Assembly: GCF_000970205.1 (NCBI RefSeq)
Contig: NZ_CP009512.1
Location: 3,844,001 to 3,908,000 of the forward strand
Origin: Methanosarcina mazei S-6
GTDB lineage: Archaea; Halobacteriota; Methanosarcinia; Methanosarcinales; Methanosarcinaceae
Length of the DNA stretch: 64,000 bases
Direction of reading: 5' to 3'
This document shows, piece after piece, positions 1-8,191 of this stretch. The position numbers and the translations under genes are program-made. Position 1 is the first letter of the stretch. Each line of letters starts with the position of its first letter. The notes under the pieces were generated by a model. That model was not told the origin of the DNA and ran no database searches. It worked only from the letters and a program-made list of their open reading frames with translations.

Positions 1-162
1 CCCTATTTCTTCGGTGGTCTTGCCTGCAAAGGAATCAGGAGTTATAATATCTGCTTCCAGTTTAATGTCAATCGCTTTTTTAGGAATAAGCGTTACTTCT
101 TCCATTTCTCCGGAACTTTCACCGGCATTGGTTTTTTTCTGAACAAGTACTCCCTCTGTCAT
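1..162 (-). CDS. fmdC: Formylmethanofuran dehydrogenase subunit C, N-terminal part
   Basis: Only the first 54 codons lie in the window; the gene continues past the left edge. It starts at the ATG whose first base is 162, and its ribosome site (GAGGTGA) overlaps the TGA stop of fmdA, so the two genes are translationally linked. The visible N-terminus (MTEGVLVQKKTNAGESSGEM and on) is hydrophilic. FmdC is a beta-helical subunit homologous to the C-terminal part of glutamate synthase and takes part in the formylmethanofuran dehydrogenase complex, which reduces CO2 to formylmethanofuran or runs in reverse during methylotrophic growth. The assignment rests mainly on position after fmdA, as in the known fmdEFACDB operon; the visible part is too short to prove it. 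Confidence 0.75.
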   Translation of the reverse strand, partial: MTEGVLVQKKTNAGESSGEMEEVTLIPKKAIDIKLEADIITPDSFAGKTTEEIG

Positions 163-166
163 CACT

Positions 167-1921
167 TCACCTCTCACTGTTAACCTGTATGGGAGTCGGG
201 TTTGCCAGATATTTCTCTGGAGTCGAGTAGTTGGCAAAACCAAGAGTGTAGTACCTGAACCACTCCTTCACGTCAACCAGCATTTCCTTTTCCCGCTCAT
301 TTTCAACATGCACTTCGGAATAGTAAGTCCTCTTCTCAGGCAGGGAAACGATCTCCCCTTTAACAGCCACTATTTCGCCGCCCTTCACAGTATATTCCGC
401 CTTCCTGAAGGTCCTGAGGAGGGCTTCGTAATTGTTTGCGTCAAGCTGCTGAGGGTTTATGTTGTAGACTGTAACATCTCCGTCCGCACCCACACCAAGA
501 GAGCCTTTTCTGTGGGCCATGCCGATTGTCTTTGCAGGGTTAGCCCTGGTCAGAATCGCCAGGTCGTAGAGAGAAAGCTCACGGTTTATGCCTCCCAGCT
601 CGCTCCTATCGTTTGCCCACTTGTGGCACTCACTGAAGGTCTGTTTCCTGAAAGCCTCGGACATGATCCAGGTCATAACCTCAGGGTATTTCGTAAACGG
701 CCCACCATTCGGGCTGTCCGTGGTCATGATAGTTTTCCATGGGTCTTTGATAAGCAGGAGACATTCAAGCCCCATTGCCCACTGCAAACTGTGCACAGGG
801 TTGGACTTGAGGTAGGTAAAGGGAAGGACACCTGAGCCGCATTCCATTTCAACATCAGTGTTCGACCACTTATTTCCTGTAAGGGTGTAAAGGTCATGAA
901 TGGCAGGCCCGTCTCCGGTCATAACTGTTGCTTCTCCGAAGGGAGTGCATCCGCTGTCGATTACCACATGATCTTTGTTGTTGATATAATCTGCAATATC
1001 CTTAACACCGGACTCGCAGTCCCCCCAGGTCGTGCCTGCAAAACTGTTGAACATCAGGTGGGTAAGGTATACCGAACGGTCCCTTGAAAGGTCCATTTTG
1101 GTTTCTGCCCACTCCACAGCCATGTTCTGTTTTGTCTTTACCCCATCAGGGATTTTGAGGGAATCCTTGGTAATTGCATAACAGCCAGGATGACCCAGGT
1201 TGTTCGCATGCAGGTGGACTGGCATAGGCATGCCGAGGGTCTCGTTAACCTCAGTAAGCCCCTTAATGACTTCTCTGGGAGTAATTTCGAAATGGATGTT
1301 GGTTTCGTCAAGAGTGCTGACGTTTTTACCCCATGCCCAGTTTTCGACTCCTGCGGGGTTGACGCATTTGATCCCGTAGGTCTTATGGGTCTTCATCATC
1401 CAGGCAACATAAGCAGCCGCCTTTTCCATATCCCCGTCCCTGAGGTAGCGCATAAGGAAAAAGTTGTTTCCGAGAACAAGGTACCCTCCCATGTCAAGAA
1501 GAGGAGTTGCACGCATCTCTTCATGGGTGTGGCGGGCTTCAAGAGGAGGAACTGCAGCTTCAAAAACAGTTGTGTAACCCATTGCTGCGTAATCATATCC
1601 CTGTTTGTAAACAGAAGGAACTGTATAGCCTGAACCGGAATGGGTGAGGGGAGTTTTCTTAAGGTTTGCTTTATAATGGTCTTCAGGGCGCATCGACCTG
1701 CCGGCATTAACCTTTGCACCGGCAACGTGAGAATGGGAGTCAACACCTCCTGGCATAACAGTCATTCCGGAGGCGTCAATTACCCTGGAAGTTTTCATCT
1801 CAGATGCAGAAAGCTCTTTTACGACTTTTCCGTCCCTGATGAAGATATCCATTTTTTCCCCGTTTATTTCGTTGAGGGGGTCAAAGACGTATCCGTTCTT
1901 GATTGCAATTGTTCCTGCCAT
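167..1921 (-). CDS. fmdA: Formylmethanofuran dehydrogenase subunit A (amidohydrolase fold)
   Basis: A 584-aa protein of the amidohydrolase superfamily. It carries an N-terminal metal-binding HSH (residues 63-65) after VMPGGVD and a Lys in YGIKCVNP near residue 185, which probably corresponds to the carboxylated lysine of the dinuclear zinc site known in FwdA. In the complex this subunit joins formate, made from CO2 at the Mo/W site, to methanofuran. The start codon follows directly on the TAA stop of fmdF with no spacer, and fmdC follows with its ribosome site overlapping the fmdA stop, so this is one transcription unit E-F-A-C. Length is normal for the family. Assignment as the Mo (fmd) rather than the W (fwd) isozyme is inferred from the gene order with fmdE and fmdF upstream. 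Confidence 0.95.
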   Translation of the reverse strand: MAGTIAIKNGYVFDPLNEINGEKMDIFIRDGKVVKELSASEMKTSRVIDASGMTVMPGGVDSHSHVAGAKVNAGRSMRPEDHYKANLKKTPLTHSGSGYTVPSVYKQGYDYAAMGYTTVFEAAVPPLEARHTHEEMRATPLLDMGGYLVLGNNFFLMRYLRDGDMEKAAAYVAWMMKTHKTYGIKCVNPAGVENWAWGKNVSTLDETNIHFEITPREVIKGLTEVNETLGMPMPVHLHANNLGHPGCYAITKDSLKIPDGVKTKQNMAVEWAETKMDLSRDRSVYLTHLMFNSFAGTTWGDCESGVKDIADYINNKDHVVIDSGCTPFGEATVMTGDGPAIHDLYTLTGNKWSNTDVEMECGSGVLPFTYLKSNPVHSLQWAMGLECLLLIKDPWKTIMTTDSPNGGPFTKYPEVMTWIMSEAFRKQTFSECHKWANDRSELGGINRELSLYDLAILTRANPAKTIGMAHRKGSLGVGADGDVTVYNINPQQLDANNYEALLRTFRKAEYTVKGGEIVAVKGEIVSLPEKRTYYSEVHVENEREKEMLVDVKEWFRYYTLGFANYSTPEKYLANPTPIQVNSER

Positions 1922-2962
1922 TTATTCCACCTCTTTTTTCACAAGCCTTATCGCATCAACAGGGCAGATAAGGGCACAGGTCCCATCTCCTCCGCAGCGT
2001 TCCTGGTTTACGACCGAAATTTTTCCGTTCTTAACCCCAAGAATAGCTTTTTCGTCCATGTCGTACAGGTAGCCTGCAGCAAGTTCACGGTTGTCGAATG
2101 CGTTTACAGGGCAGACAATCACACAGTTCCCGCAGCCAAGGCACGCATCATCATCAGTTTCAAGTTGGGTGCGAAGCGCATCTTCGGGGGCAGGGACTTC
2201 AATCAGCTTTTTCTCCAGGGGGCCCTTTTTCTCCATTTCCGGCAGAATTGCAGTTTTTCTGACGTCAATGGCATCAACAGGGCAGGCAACTGCGCATGCA
2301 CCACAGTAAATGCAGGCATCCGGCCGGTGGGTGATCTTTTCAACTCTTTCCCCGGACTTTGCCTTCTTATTGAAAATTGCATTTGCAGGACAGACATCAA
2401 TACAGGTATGGCAGGTCTGGCAGACATTCTCATCCCTGGACCAGCGTCCTTCAAAGGGCTTTTCCACAGAAATAGCATTTACAGGGCATACTGCAGCACA
2501 CCAGCCGCAATGGACACAGCATTCCGTATCAATATGGGTTTTTCCGATAACCTTCAGTTTCCCGTCCGTAGAAATTTCCCGGGTCACTTCAATACAGCCC
2601 TGTGAGCAGATATCTTCACAGAGACCACAGTGGACACAGCTTTCGTTTACTGATGTCGGCCTCATAGCCCTTGAAATATAGGACATGTCTGTGAGGGGTT
2701 TTCCTTCCTGTCTCAGTTCAAGAGCACCTGTGGGGCAGACTTTTGCGCAGATCCCGCAGACAAGGCAGTCTTCACTCTTTGCCATTTCCAGGAAATCCGC
2801 ATCCAGTAACCCTCTAGCTACAGCTCCCACAGCCCCTATGGAAAGGGTGCCTTTGGGACATGCCTGTACACAGGTCCCGCAGCCAATGCATTTTTCAGGC
2901 TGATAGACCAGCTGCCGGTCTTTTTTTTCGGAAAAGACTGACAATCGCATCTCATTTTGCAT
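1922..2962 (-). CDS. fmdF: Polyferredoxin of the formylmethanofuran dehydrogenase operon
   Basis: A 346-aa soluble polyferredoxin with eight cluster motifs spread from residue 25 to about 333. Seven follow CxxCxxCxxxC in the normal way. The last reads C323-x2-D326-x2-C329-x3-C333, with Asp in place of the second Cys, as in some archaeal ferredoxins whose cluster is Asp-ligated or converts to 3Fe-4S. The protein should carry electrons between ferredoxin or other donors and the active-site subunits of the dehydrogenase. The ATG at 2962 has a good ribosome site (GAGAGGT), 18 nt after the end of fmdE, and the gene abuts fmdA. FwdF of Methanothermobacter is the known homolog with many [4Fe-4S] clusters. 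Confidence 0.93.
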   Translation of the reverse strand: MQNEMRLSVFSEKKDRQLVYQPEKCIGCGTCVQACPKGTLSIGAVGAVARGLLDADFLEMAKSEDCLVCGICAKVCPTGALELRQEGKPLTDMSYISRAMRPTSVNESCVHCGLCEDICSQGCIEVTREISTDGKLKVIGKTHIDTECCVHCGWCAAVCPVNAISVEKPFEGRWSRDENVCQTCHTCIDVCPANAIFNKKAKSGERVEKITHRPDACIYCGACAVACPVDAIDVRKTAILPEMEKKGPLEKKLIEVPAPEDALRTQLETDDDACLGCGNCVIVCPVNAFDNRELAAGYLYDMDEKAILGVKNGKISVVNQERCGGDGTCALICPVDAIRLVKKEVE

Positions 2963-2980
2963 TTTATTTACCTCTCAACG

Positions 2981-3550
2981 TTATTCTGTGCATCCGCCGC
3001 ACAGCAGCTCATCATCATGTTGAACGAACATCTCACCACATTTTTTGCAGCACTGGATCCGCTTTTTCTTCCTGACCGGGACTTCCAGATCCACGGTTTT
3101 CCAGGAATAAACATTATCCCCGGCTTCCAGAAGGACAGGCACAACCTCTTCATGGTGTAGCTTTTCAGTGTTCAGGTACCAGGCATGAAGTTTTGGGTAG
3201 TCCTTTGTCTTTTCAGGGTCAAGGTAAATCCTGATGCCTATTATGCCCTTCATCCCTTCAGGTGCCTGTTTGTTCACCGTTACAGCCATCTTTCCCAGGT
3301 TATTGATTTTCAATCCATTGTTCCCGATGGTAGCTCCGGCAAGGATCTGGAAAGGGTCAGGCACGCAGCTTTTCGTTTCACAGGTTACGTATATGCGCTC
3401 TCCGTCCCGGACATCAAGCTCCCTCCTTGCAATATTGAGCATCTGGATGCCGATTAATGCCCCTGATGTCAGAAAGCCGTGAAAAGGGACGACCTTTTCA
3501 ATCTGTGAAAGCAGCTCAGGGTCTTTCACCTGCTTCAGGATTGTCTCCAT
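2981..3550 (-). CDS. fmdE: Formylmethanofuran dehydrogenase operon protein FmdE
   Basis: First gene of the operon. The protein (189 aa from the ATG at 3550) has the FmdE N-terminal domain (FHGFLTSGALIGIQM, then CETKSCVPD) and a C-terminal zinc-ribbon-like segment with CCKKCGEMF and LLCGGC. A longer reading frame opens with GTG at 3592, but that start has no visible ribosome site; the ATG at 3550 is preceded only by a weak AAGAGAAA, so the start is not certain. FmdE copurifies with or accompanies the dehydrogenase in other methanogens; its exact role is unsettled, with metal or cofactor handling suggested by the Cys-rich ends. Transcription probably begins just downstream of the palindrome at 3608-3631. 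Confidence 0.88.
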   Translation of the reverse strand: METILKQVKDPELLSQIEKVVPFHGFLTSGALIGIQMLNIARRELDVRDGERIYVTCETKSCVPDPFQILAGATIGNNGLKINNLGKMAVTVNKQAPEGMKGIIGIRIYLDPEKTKDYPKLHAWYLNTEKLHHEEVVPVLLEAGDNVYSWKTVDLEVPVRKKKRIQCCKKCGEMFVQHDDELLCGGCTE

Positions 3551-3607
3551 GCTGTGTTTCTCTTGATCGGAATTCTTATGCAATTGGTACACCGCCGCAG
3601 ATTTGAT

Positions 3608-3631
3608 CGTTATGTTTAAATAAACATAACG
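3608..3631. promoter_or_regulatory. Perfect 24-bp palindrome, ModE-box-like, at the fmd promoter
   Basis: Two 11-bp arms, CGTTATGTTTA and TAAACATAACG, are separated by AA and are exactly complementary. The site lies 58 bp upstream of the likely fmdE start. On the minus strand its centre reads TTATTTAA, which could serve as the TATA element, so a protein bound here would block or shape transcription initiation. The outline CG-N-TAT...ATAACG resembles, from memory, the operator of bacterial ModE at modA. A ModE-type gene is present at 17.3-17.9 kb. The palindrome is seen; its use as a ModE site is inferred. Confidence 0.7.
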
Positions 3632-3690
3632 CCAAAGATGTTGAATACAGACAGGTGAGTTTAATAAAGACAGGCGATATTCAGGAATTT

Positions 3691-3714
3691 AATTATGTAA
3701 ATTCCAACATAACG
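3691..3714. promoter_or_regulatory. Second ModE-box-like inverted repeat upstream of fmdE
   Basis: TTATGT (3693-3698) and ACATAA (3707-3712) form an inverted repeat inside a 24-bp window that ends in AACATAACG, the same half-site as the perfect palindrome 83 bp nearer to fmdE. The arms have the same spacing as in that palindrome. The middle is not conserved, which is expected for an operator. Two copies upstream of one operon fit cooperative binding. Confidence 0.55.
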
Positions 3715-4023
3715 CAGAAGGATACACTACTATATTTATAGATAACTTTTTGACAGAAACTTATATCTGGAGTACAATTCAGAGGAGTTTCAGGTTACGG
3801 TTTAAACAACGGGGGCCAAACTCCTCATGATTGGCAGGCTCATAAAAAAACACCAGCCAGAAGTCTACTGCTTCGGGATATGTAAAGCTCAACATATCTA
3901 TAAAATCGGAAGACAGGACTCTTGCGATTAAAATATATAAACAAGTGTTTTATAAAATTATCGATTAAGAAGACATTTTTCCTGAAAAAAGACAATATCG
4001 AAATAAAGAAAATACCTTTCTGA

Positions 4024-4074
4024 AAACATATAGTTTATAAAAATATATAGCTTATAAAAACATATAGCTTATAA
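4024..4074. repeat. Three tandem 17-bp repeats in the fmd-tup gap
   Basis: Three 17-bp units of the form AAACATATAGCTTATAA follow each other without spacer; the first has GTTTATAA instead of GCTTATAA and the second has a T for C. The array lies between the end of tupC and the fmd promoter region. The remainder of the 3551-4181 gap is AT-rich and holds the two ModE-like sites; I see no gene in it. Confidence 0.8.
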
Positions 4075-4181
4075 ATACAGTTGCCTTTTGAAAGGAAGAA
4101 ACCTGAGACCTCTGATCGATTTATTTGGTTCATGGTAAAAAGAGGAGAATTATCCTGAAAAACAAATTAATTTTTCATGGG

Positions 4182-5243
4182 TCAAAATACATGAACTGCA
4201 GATGCTTTAAAATATAACCAGATACTGGTTCCTATAGAAATATTGAGTTCATTAAGAGATTCGCGTGTTATAAAAACAGTGAATAATTCGCCGGTGTTTA
4301 CTGTTAGTTTTATAAGGGACCCGGTGTCAATTATTTCATCAACTTTACCCTGAATCGTATTTCTGGCACTGGTCTGTACCTTTTCCCTGGATATTGTTAT
4401 TTCATCAGGCCTTATAGCAAAATGGACTTTACCTTCTTTTTCCGTTACGGCAAATACAGTTATGGAATCTGTTTTAATTGCTGCCAGACCATTGGAACTG
4501 TCCTCAATTATACCGCTCATCAGGTTTTGAATACCAACAAAATCAGCCACAAATCTATTCTTCGGTTTTCTGAATATCTGATCAGGAGTTCCAGATTGAA
4601 GGATCTGGCCATTATAAAGTATGACCATATTCTCTGCAAGCCTCTGGCCCTGTAAAAGGTCGTGAGTGGTCATTATAATGGTTGTTTCGGATTCCCGGTT
4701 AATTTTCAGGATCAGTTCTTCAAGTTTCTTTTTAGAGATAGGGTCAAGATTTGCAGTTGGTTCATCAAGTAACAGTAACCTTGGTTCCGTAATCATTGCC
4801 CGTGCAAGTGCAAGCCTCTGGGTTTCGCCACCTGATAATTTAAGCGCGTTTCTGTTCTCGTAACCGGGAAGACCAATCATTTCGAGGAGTTCTTTGATTC
4901 TCCCGTCCATATTCTCTTTTCTTCCCCTGATTTTCAAACCATAAGCAATATTATCATAAACGCTTGCCTTAAAAGCAAGAGGTTTCTGAAAAACCATTCC
5001 AATTTGCCTTCTTACCTCCAGCCTGGTATTATTGGATTCATTGGCATCAGCGCCTTCAAAATACACCGTTCCAGAAGACGGTTTTTCCAGTAAATCGATT
5101 AATCTGAGCATAACAGTTTTTCCAGAGCCGGTCGGTCCAACAAGAGCAGTGCTGGTCCCCTTTTCTATTTGCAGGTTAATATTCTTCAGAACCTCAAGTT
5201 TTCCGTAATTTTTGTAAATTTCTTCCAATTCCACTATGTGCAT
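4182..5243 (-). CDS. tupC: Tungstate/molybdate ABC transporter ATPase, TupC/WtpC type
   Basis: A 353-aa ABC ATPase: Walker A GPTGSGKT at residues 36-43, signature LSGGE at 136-140, Walker B LLLLDE at 156-161 followed by the D-loop. After about residue 235 comes a C-terminal TOBE/Mop-like regulatory region (FAIRPDEITIS, then a beta-rich segment to the end), as in oxyanion importers whose activity is inhibited by bound molybdate or tungstate. It is the last gene of a three-gene minus-strand operon tupA-tupB-tupC, starting 28 bp after tupB. It powers uptake of the oxyanion captured by TupA. Tungstate versus molybdate specificity cannot be settled from sequence; the solute-binding protein is of the Tup family. 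Confidence 0.9.
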   Translation of the reverse strand: MHIVELEEIYKNYGKLEVLKNINLQIEKGTSTALVGPTGSGKTVMLRLIDLLEKPSSGTVYFEGADANESNNTRLEVRRQIGMVFQKPLAFKASVYDNIAYGLKIRGRKENMDGRIKELLEMIGLPGYENRNALKLSGGETQRLALARAMITEPRLLLLDEPTANLDPISKKKLEELILKINRESETTIIMTTHDLLQGQRLAENMVILYNGQILQSGTPDQIFRKPKNRFVADFVGIQNLMSGIIEDSSNGLAAIKTDSITVFAVTEKEGKVHFAIRPDEITISREKVQTSARNTIQGKVDEIIDTGSLIKLTVNTGELFTVFITRESLNELNISIGTSIWLYFKASAVHVF

Positions 5244-5271
5244 CGTTAAACCTGAACTAAGTTTTTTTGAA

Positions 5272-5961
5272 TTAATCCTTGCCCTGCAAATAGTTCAATA
5301 AGAAATTGATTATTAGAGACAGAGAAAGAAGTATAAACCCCAATGCTATAGAAAGCACCAGATTACCTCTGGATGTTTCAAGAGATATGGCTGTGGTAAA
5401 AGTTCTCGTAAAACCTCTGATATTGCCTCCAATAAGTATGGCGACTCCTACTTCTGATATAGCCCTTCCAAAACCAAGTATCACAGCACTCATTATAGCA
5501 TAACGGGCTTCTTTTATAATGGTAATTATTGTTTGGTATGTGCTGGCTCCAAGGGATATTGCCAGTTCTTTTATTTGAGTGCTGACCCCAACAAGGGCGG
5601 TGATAGTAAACCCGATGAGAAGAGGCAGTATTAGCAATACCTGCCCTATAATCATTCCAGTGGGAGTAAAAAGGAGTTTTAAAAACCCGAAGGGACCCTG
5701 CTGGGATATTAACAGGAAAAGGAAAAGCCCCACCAGAACTGTGGGAACACTGTAAAGGGTCTGGATCAGGTTTATTATTGTCCGTTTTCCCCAAAATTCA
5801 TAATAGTAGATCATTCCACCAATGGGAATCGATATTAATGAGCCTATCAGTGTTGCAGTTAACGAAATATAAAGGCTTAATTTCGTTATTTGAATCAGTT
5901 TTGGATCAAGTTCTACTATCAGTTCTATTGCCTGAAAAATTGCCAGAATAATTTCATTCAA
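5272..5961 (-). CDS. tupB: Tungstate/molybdate ABC transporter permease, TupB type
   Basis: A 229-aa integral membrane protein with five to six hydrophobic segments. The cytoplasmic coupling loop typical of binding-protein-dependent permeases is seen in the stretch ISLGASTYQTIITIIKEA, followed by GFGRAISEVG, which is well conserved in TupB permeases. The start is TTG at 5961 with the ribosome site AGGTGG just upstream; an ATG four bases downstream is out of frame. It lies between tupA and tupC and should form the channel of the importer. Confidence 0.88.
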   Translation of the reverse strand: MNEIILAIFQAIELIVELDPKLIQITKLSLYISLTATLIGSLISIPIGGMIYYYEFWGKRTIINLIQTLYSVPTVLVGLFLFLLISQQGPFGFLKLLFTPTGMIIGQVLLILPLLIGFTITALVGVSTQIKELAISLGASTYQTIITIIKEARYAIMSAVILGFGRAISEVGVAILIGGNIRGFTRTFTTAISLETSRGNLVLSIALGFILLSLSLIINFLLNYLQGKD

Positions 5962-6061
5962 ACGACCACCTGAACTTGATACACACTGTAATTTAGTGAT
6001 ATTATAGTTATCTCAGTTTCTTTGAGTTGCTCTGGCTAAAAAAATTGCAGGTTAACCATCC

Positions 6062-6988
6062 TCAGGATGGCAAACCTTCGGATATTGGGGTAAAGAGAGG
6101 CTCCCCGTATTGTTCCCTGCCAAAGTTTCCGATTATTTCCTGCCCTTCAGAGGAAACAAGGAAGTCTACAAAGTTTTGCGCACCTTCATAATTCACATTT
6201 GGATGCTTTTCTGGATTCACAGGCATAGCTGCATAAACATTAAGCAGTTCATCGCCTGCAGTCACTATTGGTACAATCTGTATCCTTCCTTCGTTCGTAT
6301 ATGCAAGAAATGTTCCGGAATCGGTTAAAGTATAAGCATTCTGTTCATTGGAAAGCAAAAGGGTTTCTCCCATGCCTCTGCCGCTTTCAATGTACCATTC
6401 ACCCGAACTATTAATTTCGCCATAACTTACTCCAGTACTTTCCCAGATTTTTTTCTCCCGTGCATGTGTACCTGAATCATCCCCACGAGAGGCAAACTTA
6501 ACCTGATCAGAATCATTCTGGCCTTCTTCCATTATCCTGGTAAATGCTTCCGTAGCGTTAAGACCATTTATTCCTGCAGGATCATTTTCAGGTCCTACAA
6601 TCCAGAAATAATTATATGCTATTTCCGTACGATTTGTACCGAATCCATTATTCACAAATTCTTCTTCCCGACTTTTGTCATGAGTAAGAAGAATATCAGC
6701 ATCTCCTCTTTCACCATACTGTATGGCTATTCCTGTGCCTCCGGATATAACCAGTACGTCCACTCCGGGATATTTATCCTCAAATGCTGCCTCTATTTCT
6801 TCCAGAAGCCCTGTGTCCTCCAGACTGGTCGTGGTAGAAACTATCAACTTTGAGGTCTCTGACTGTGCAGTTGTTGTAGTGTCCGGTTCTGTAATCGTTG
6901 TAGTATCTGGCTGCTGTTCGGTATCTGTGCATCCTGTTGCAAGGAATACGCTTAACAGGACCATCAAAATAAAAAATGCTTTTCTCAT
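6062..6988 (-). CDS. tupA: Tungstate-binding lipoprotein, TupA family
   Basis: The best start is the ATG at 6988 (308 aa), preceded by GGAGAAGAG; the reading frame is open 28 codons further upstream, but that extension overlaps the operator and lacks a signal-like start. Residues 1-20 form a lipoprotein signal ending in LATGC (lipidated Cys20). A Thr/Glu/Asp-rich linker follows (to about residue 47), then the TupA fold beginning LIVSTTTSLEDTG and the oxyanion-binding motif SRGDDSGTHARE near residues 167-178, both hallmarks of this family. The protein captures tungstate (possibly molybdate) outside the membrane and delivers it to TupBC. Regulation probably involves the ModE-like site at 7020-7043. 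Confidence 0.92.
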   Translation of the reverse strand: MRKAFFILMVLLSVFLATGCTDTEQQPDTTTITEPDTTTTAQSETSKLIVSTTTSLEDTGLLEEIEAAFEDKYPGVDVLVISGGTGIAIQYGERGDADILLTHDKSREEEFVNNGFGTNRTEIAYNYFWIVGPENDPAGINGLNATEAFTRIMEEGQNDSDQVKFASRGDDSGTHAREKKIWESTGVSYGEINSSGEWYIESGRGMGETLLLSNEQNAYTLTDSGTFLAYTNEGRIQIVPIVTAGDELLNVYAAMPVNPEKHPNVNYEGAQNFVDFLVSSEGQEIIGNFGREQYGEPLFTPISEGLPS

Positions 6989-7019
6989 ACTCTTCTCCAT
7001 ATAAAATAATATTTTAGTT

Positions 7020-7043
7020 AGAAATGTGTATTTGAACATAACG
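7020..7043. promoter_or_regulatory. ModE-box-like site upstream of tupA
   Basis: By eye this 24-bp window matches the perfect fmd palindrome at 17 of 24 positions, including the full half-site AACATAACG (7035-7043) and the left-arm core ATGT. It lies 32 bp upstream of the tupA ATG. A TATA-like TTAATAAATAA further upstream (about 7059-7069, minus strand) would place the transcription start at or near this site, a position suited to repression. The rest of the 6989-7303 gap is AT-rich without a visible gene. Confidence 0.55.
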
Positions 7044-7303
7044 AATATGGTCCTCAAGTTATTTATTAACAAATATTACAAAAAAAGTAAAAAAGAGATG
7101 CTGCGGGATAAATGCAAAAAACATTCTTAGAGAAAAATCAAAAATTGAGAGTTTTGATAAGCAGTTAAGTTCTTAAAAAACAGAACCCAGATTAGTTCAA
7201 TATTTGAAAAATGTTGACAATTAACGGAAAGAATTTAGCATTTTCATTCACCCATATCATTTCACATATGTCATTAATTAGCAATGCTGTTTCTCGTATC
7301 AAA

Positions 7304-7990
7304 TCAATCTACAAATTTGACAGTAGCTTTTTGTTCAGAAATGACATTCCTGCTTTTTCTGTCAATAATTTTCAGGGTTATTTCAGTACCTGCTTTGAAA
7401 CCGTAATTGTCAGAGGTGTTACCGTTCCCATTTACACTGACTACTACACTGGATTTAGCGGACTTTTTTGGGCTGTCCTGTCCGCAGAGGATAAGTCTCT
7501 CCCCGATATCCCAGGAGCCATCTTCAAGAGTGGCATTATTATTGGCAACGTAGTATTTTTGATTTTTTCTTTCCTGGCTCAGATCCATGTAAAGAACCTC
7601 TAAATTTCCTTCAGCTCTTTTTCCAGTCCCATTAGAAATGTTCCCCTGGAAAGAATTTCCATATCCGGAAATTTTTATAGAGATAGAGTCTGGTGAAAGG
7701 GAGTCTCCTCCCTCATGCATAAGAACAATCCGATTTTCTTTAAATGTGACCCAGTGGCTTGAATGGCCAACTCCATAAAGCCCTCCTTCACAGGATTCAA
7801 GATCTATATTTACAACAGGAGGCTGGAGATTCATTCTACTGCCAGAGAGGGCTACACTGCTAACAATTGCAGCCACGAGTATAAATGTAATCAGCAGAAG
7901 GAGAAGGGAGCCGATAACAGGAGAGAGACCTTCAGGTGAAGCCTTAAAGGAATTAAGAAATTTACATCGGACATTTCCCCACGCCTTCAT
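7304..7990 (-). CDS. Archaeal pilin-like protein (DUF1628-type N-terminus)
   Basis: A 228-aa protein with a positively charged N-terminus followed by EGLSPVIGSLLLLLITFILV, the class III (type IV pilin-like) signal of euryarchaeal adhesion pilins that is cut by the prepilin peptidase before the hydrophobic helix. The remainder is a beta-rich secreted domain with several N-glycosylation-like NxS/T sites. It stands alone on the minus strand, away from the pilus ATPase and platform genes at 59.6-63.3 kb, and could be a minor pilin or adhesin. No clear ribosome site was found before the ATG at 7990. Confidence 0.75.
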   Translation of the reverse strand: MKAWGNVRCKFLNSFKASPEGLSPVIGSLLLLLITFILVAAIVSSVALSGSRMNLQPPVVNIDLESCEGGLYGVGHSSHWVTFKENRIVLMHEGGDSLSPDSISIKISGYGNSFQGNISNGTGKRAEGNLEVLYMDLSQERKNQKYYVANNNATLEDGSWDIGERLILCGQDSPKKSAKSSVVVSVNGNGNTSDNYGFKAGTEITLKIIDRKSRNVISEQKATVKFVD

Positions 7991-8100
7991 CAGTAGATAA
8001 TAGGAAGAACTTGAATAAATAATTACTTAATTGACTAAAAAAGAATAAGAATTATTAAAAAAAGAAATAGCAGAGAGAATTGTAAAAAGAAATTATAAAA

Positions 8101-8160
8101 AATAATAAAAAATAATAAAAAATAATAAAAAATAATAAAAAGTAATAAAAAATAATAAAA
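8101..8160. repeat. Tandem 10-bp repeat AATAATAAAA
   Basis: Six 10-bp units of AATAATAAAA follow one another, the fifth having AGTAATAAAA. The flanks (8041-8100, 8161-8172) are degenerate versions of the same A-rich pattern. The array lies between the ends of two minus-strand genes. Confidence 0.85.
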
Positions 8161-8191
8161 AGAAATAATAAAGGAAATCCTTACCTTAAAG

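Noticed and set aside
308-2605. Plus-strand frames of up to 321 codons opposite fmdA and fmdF
   Set aside because: They are antisense frames to genes with clear catalytic and cluster motifs, lack ribosome sites and have non-protein-like composition.
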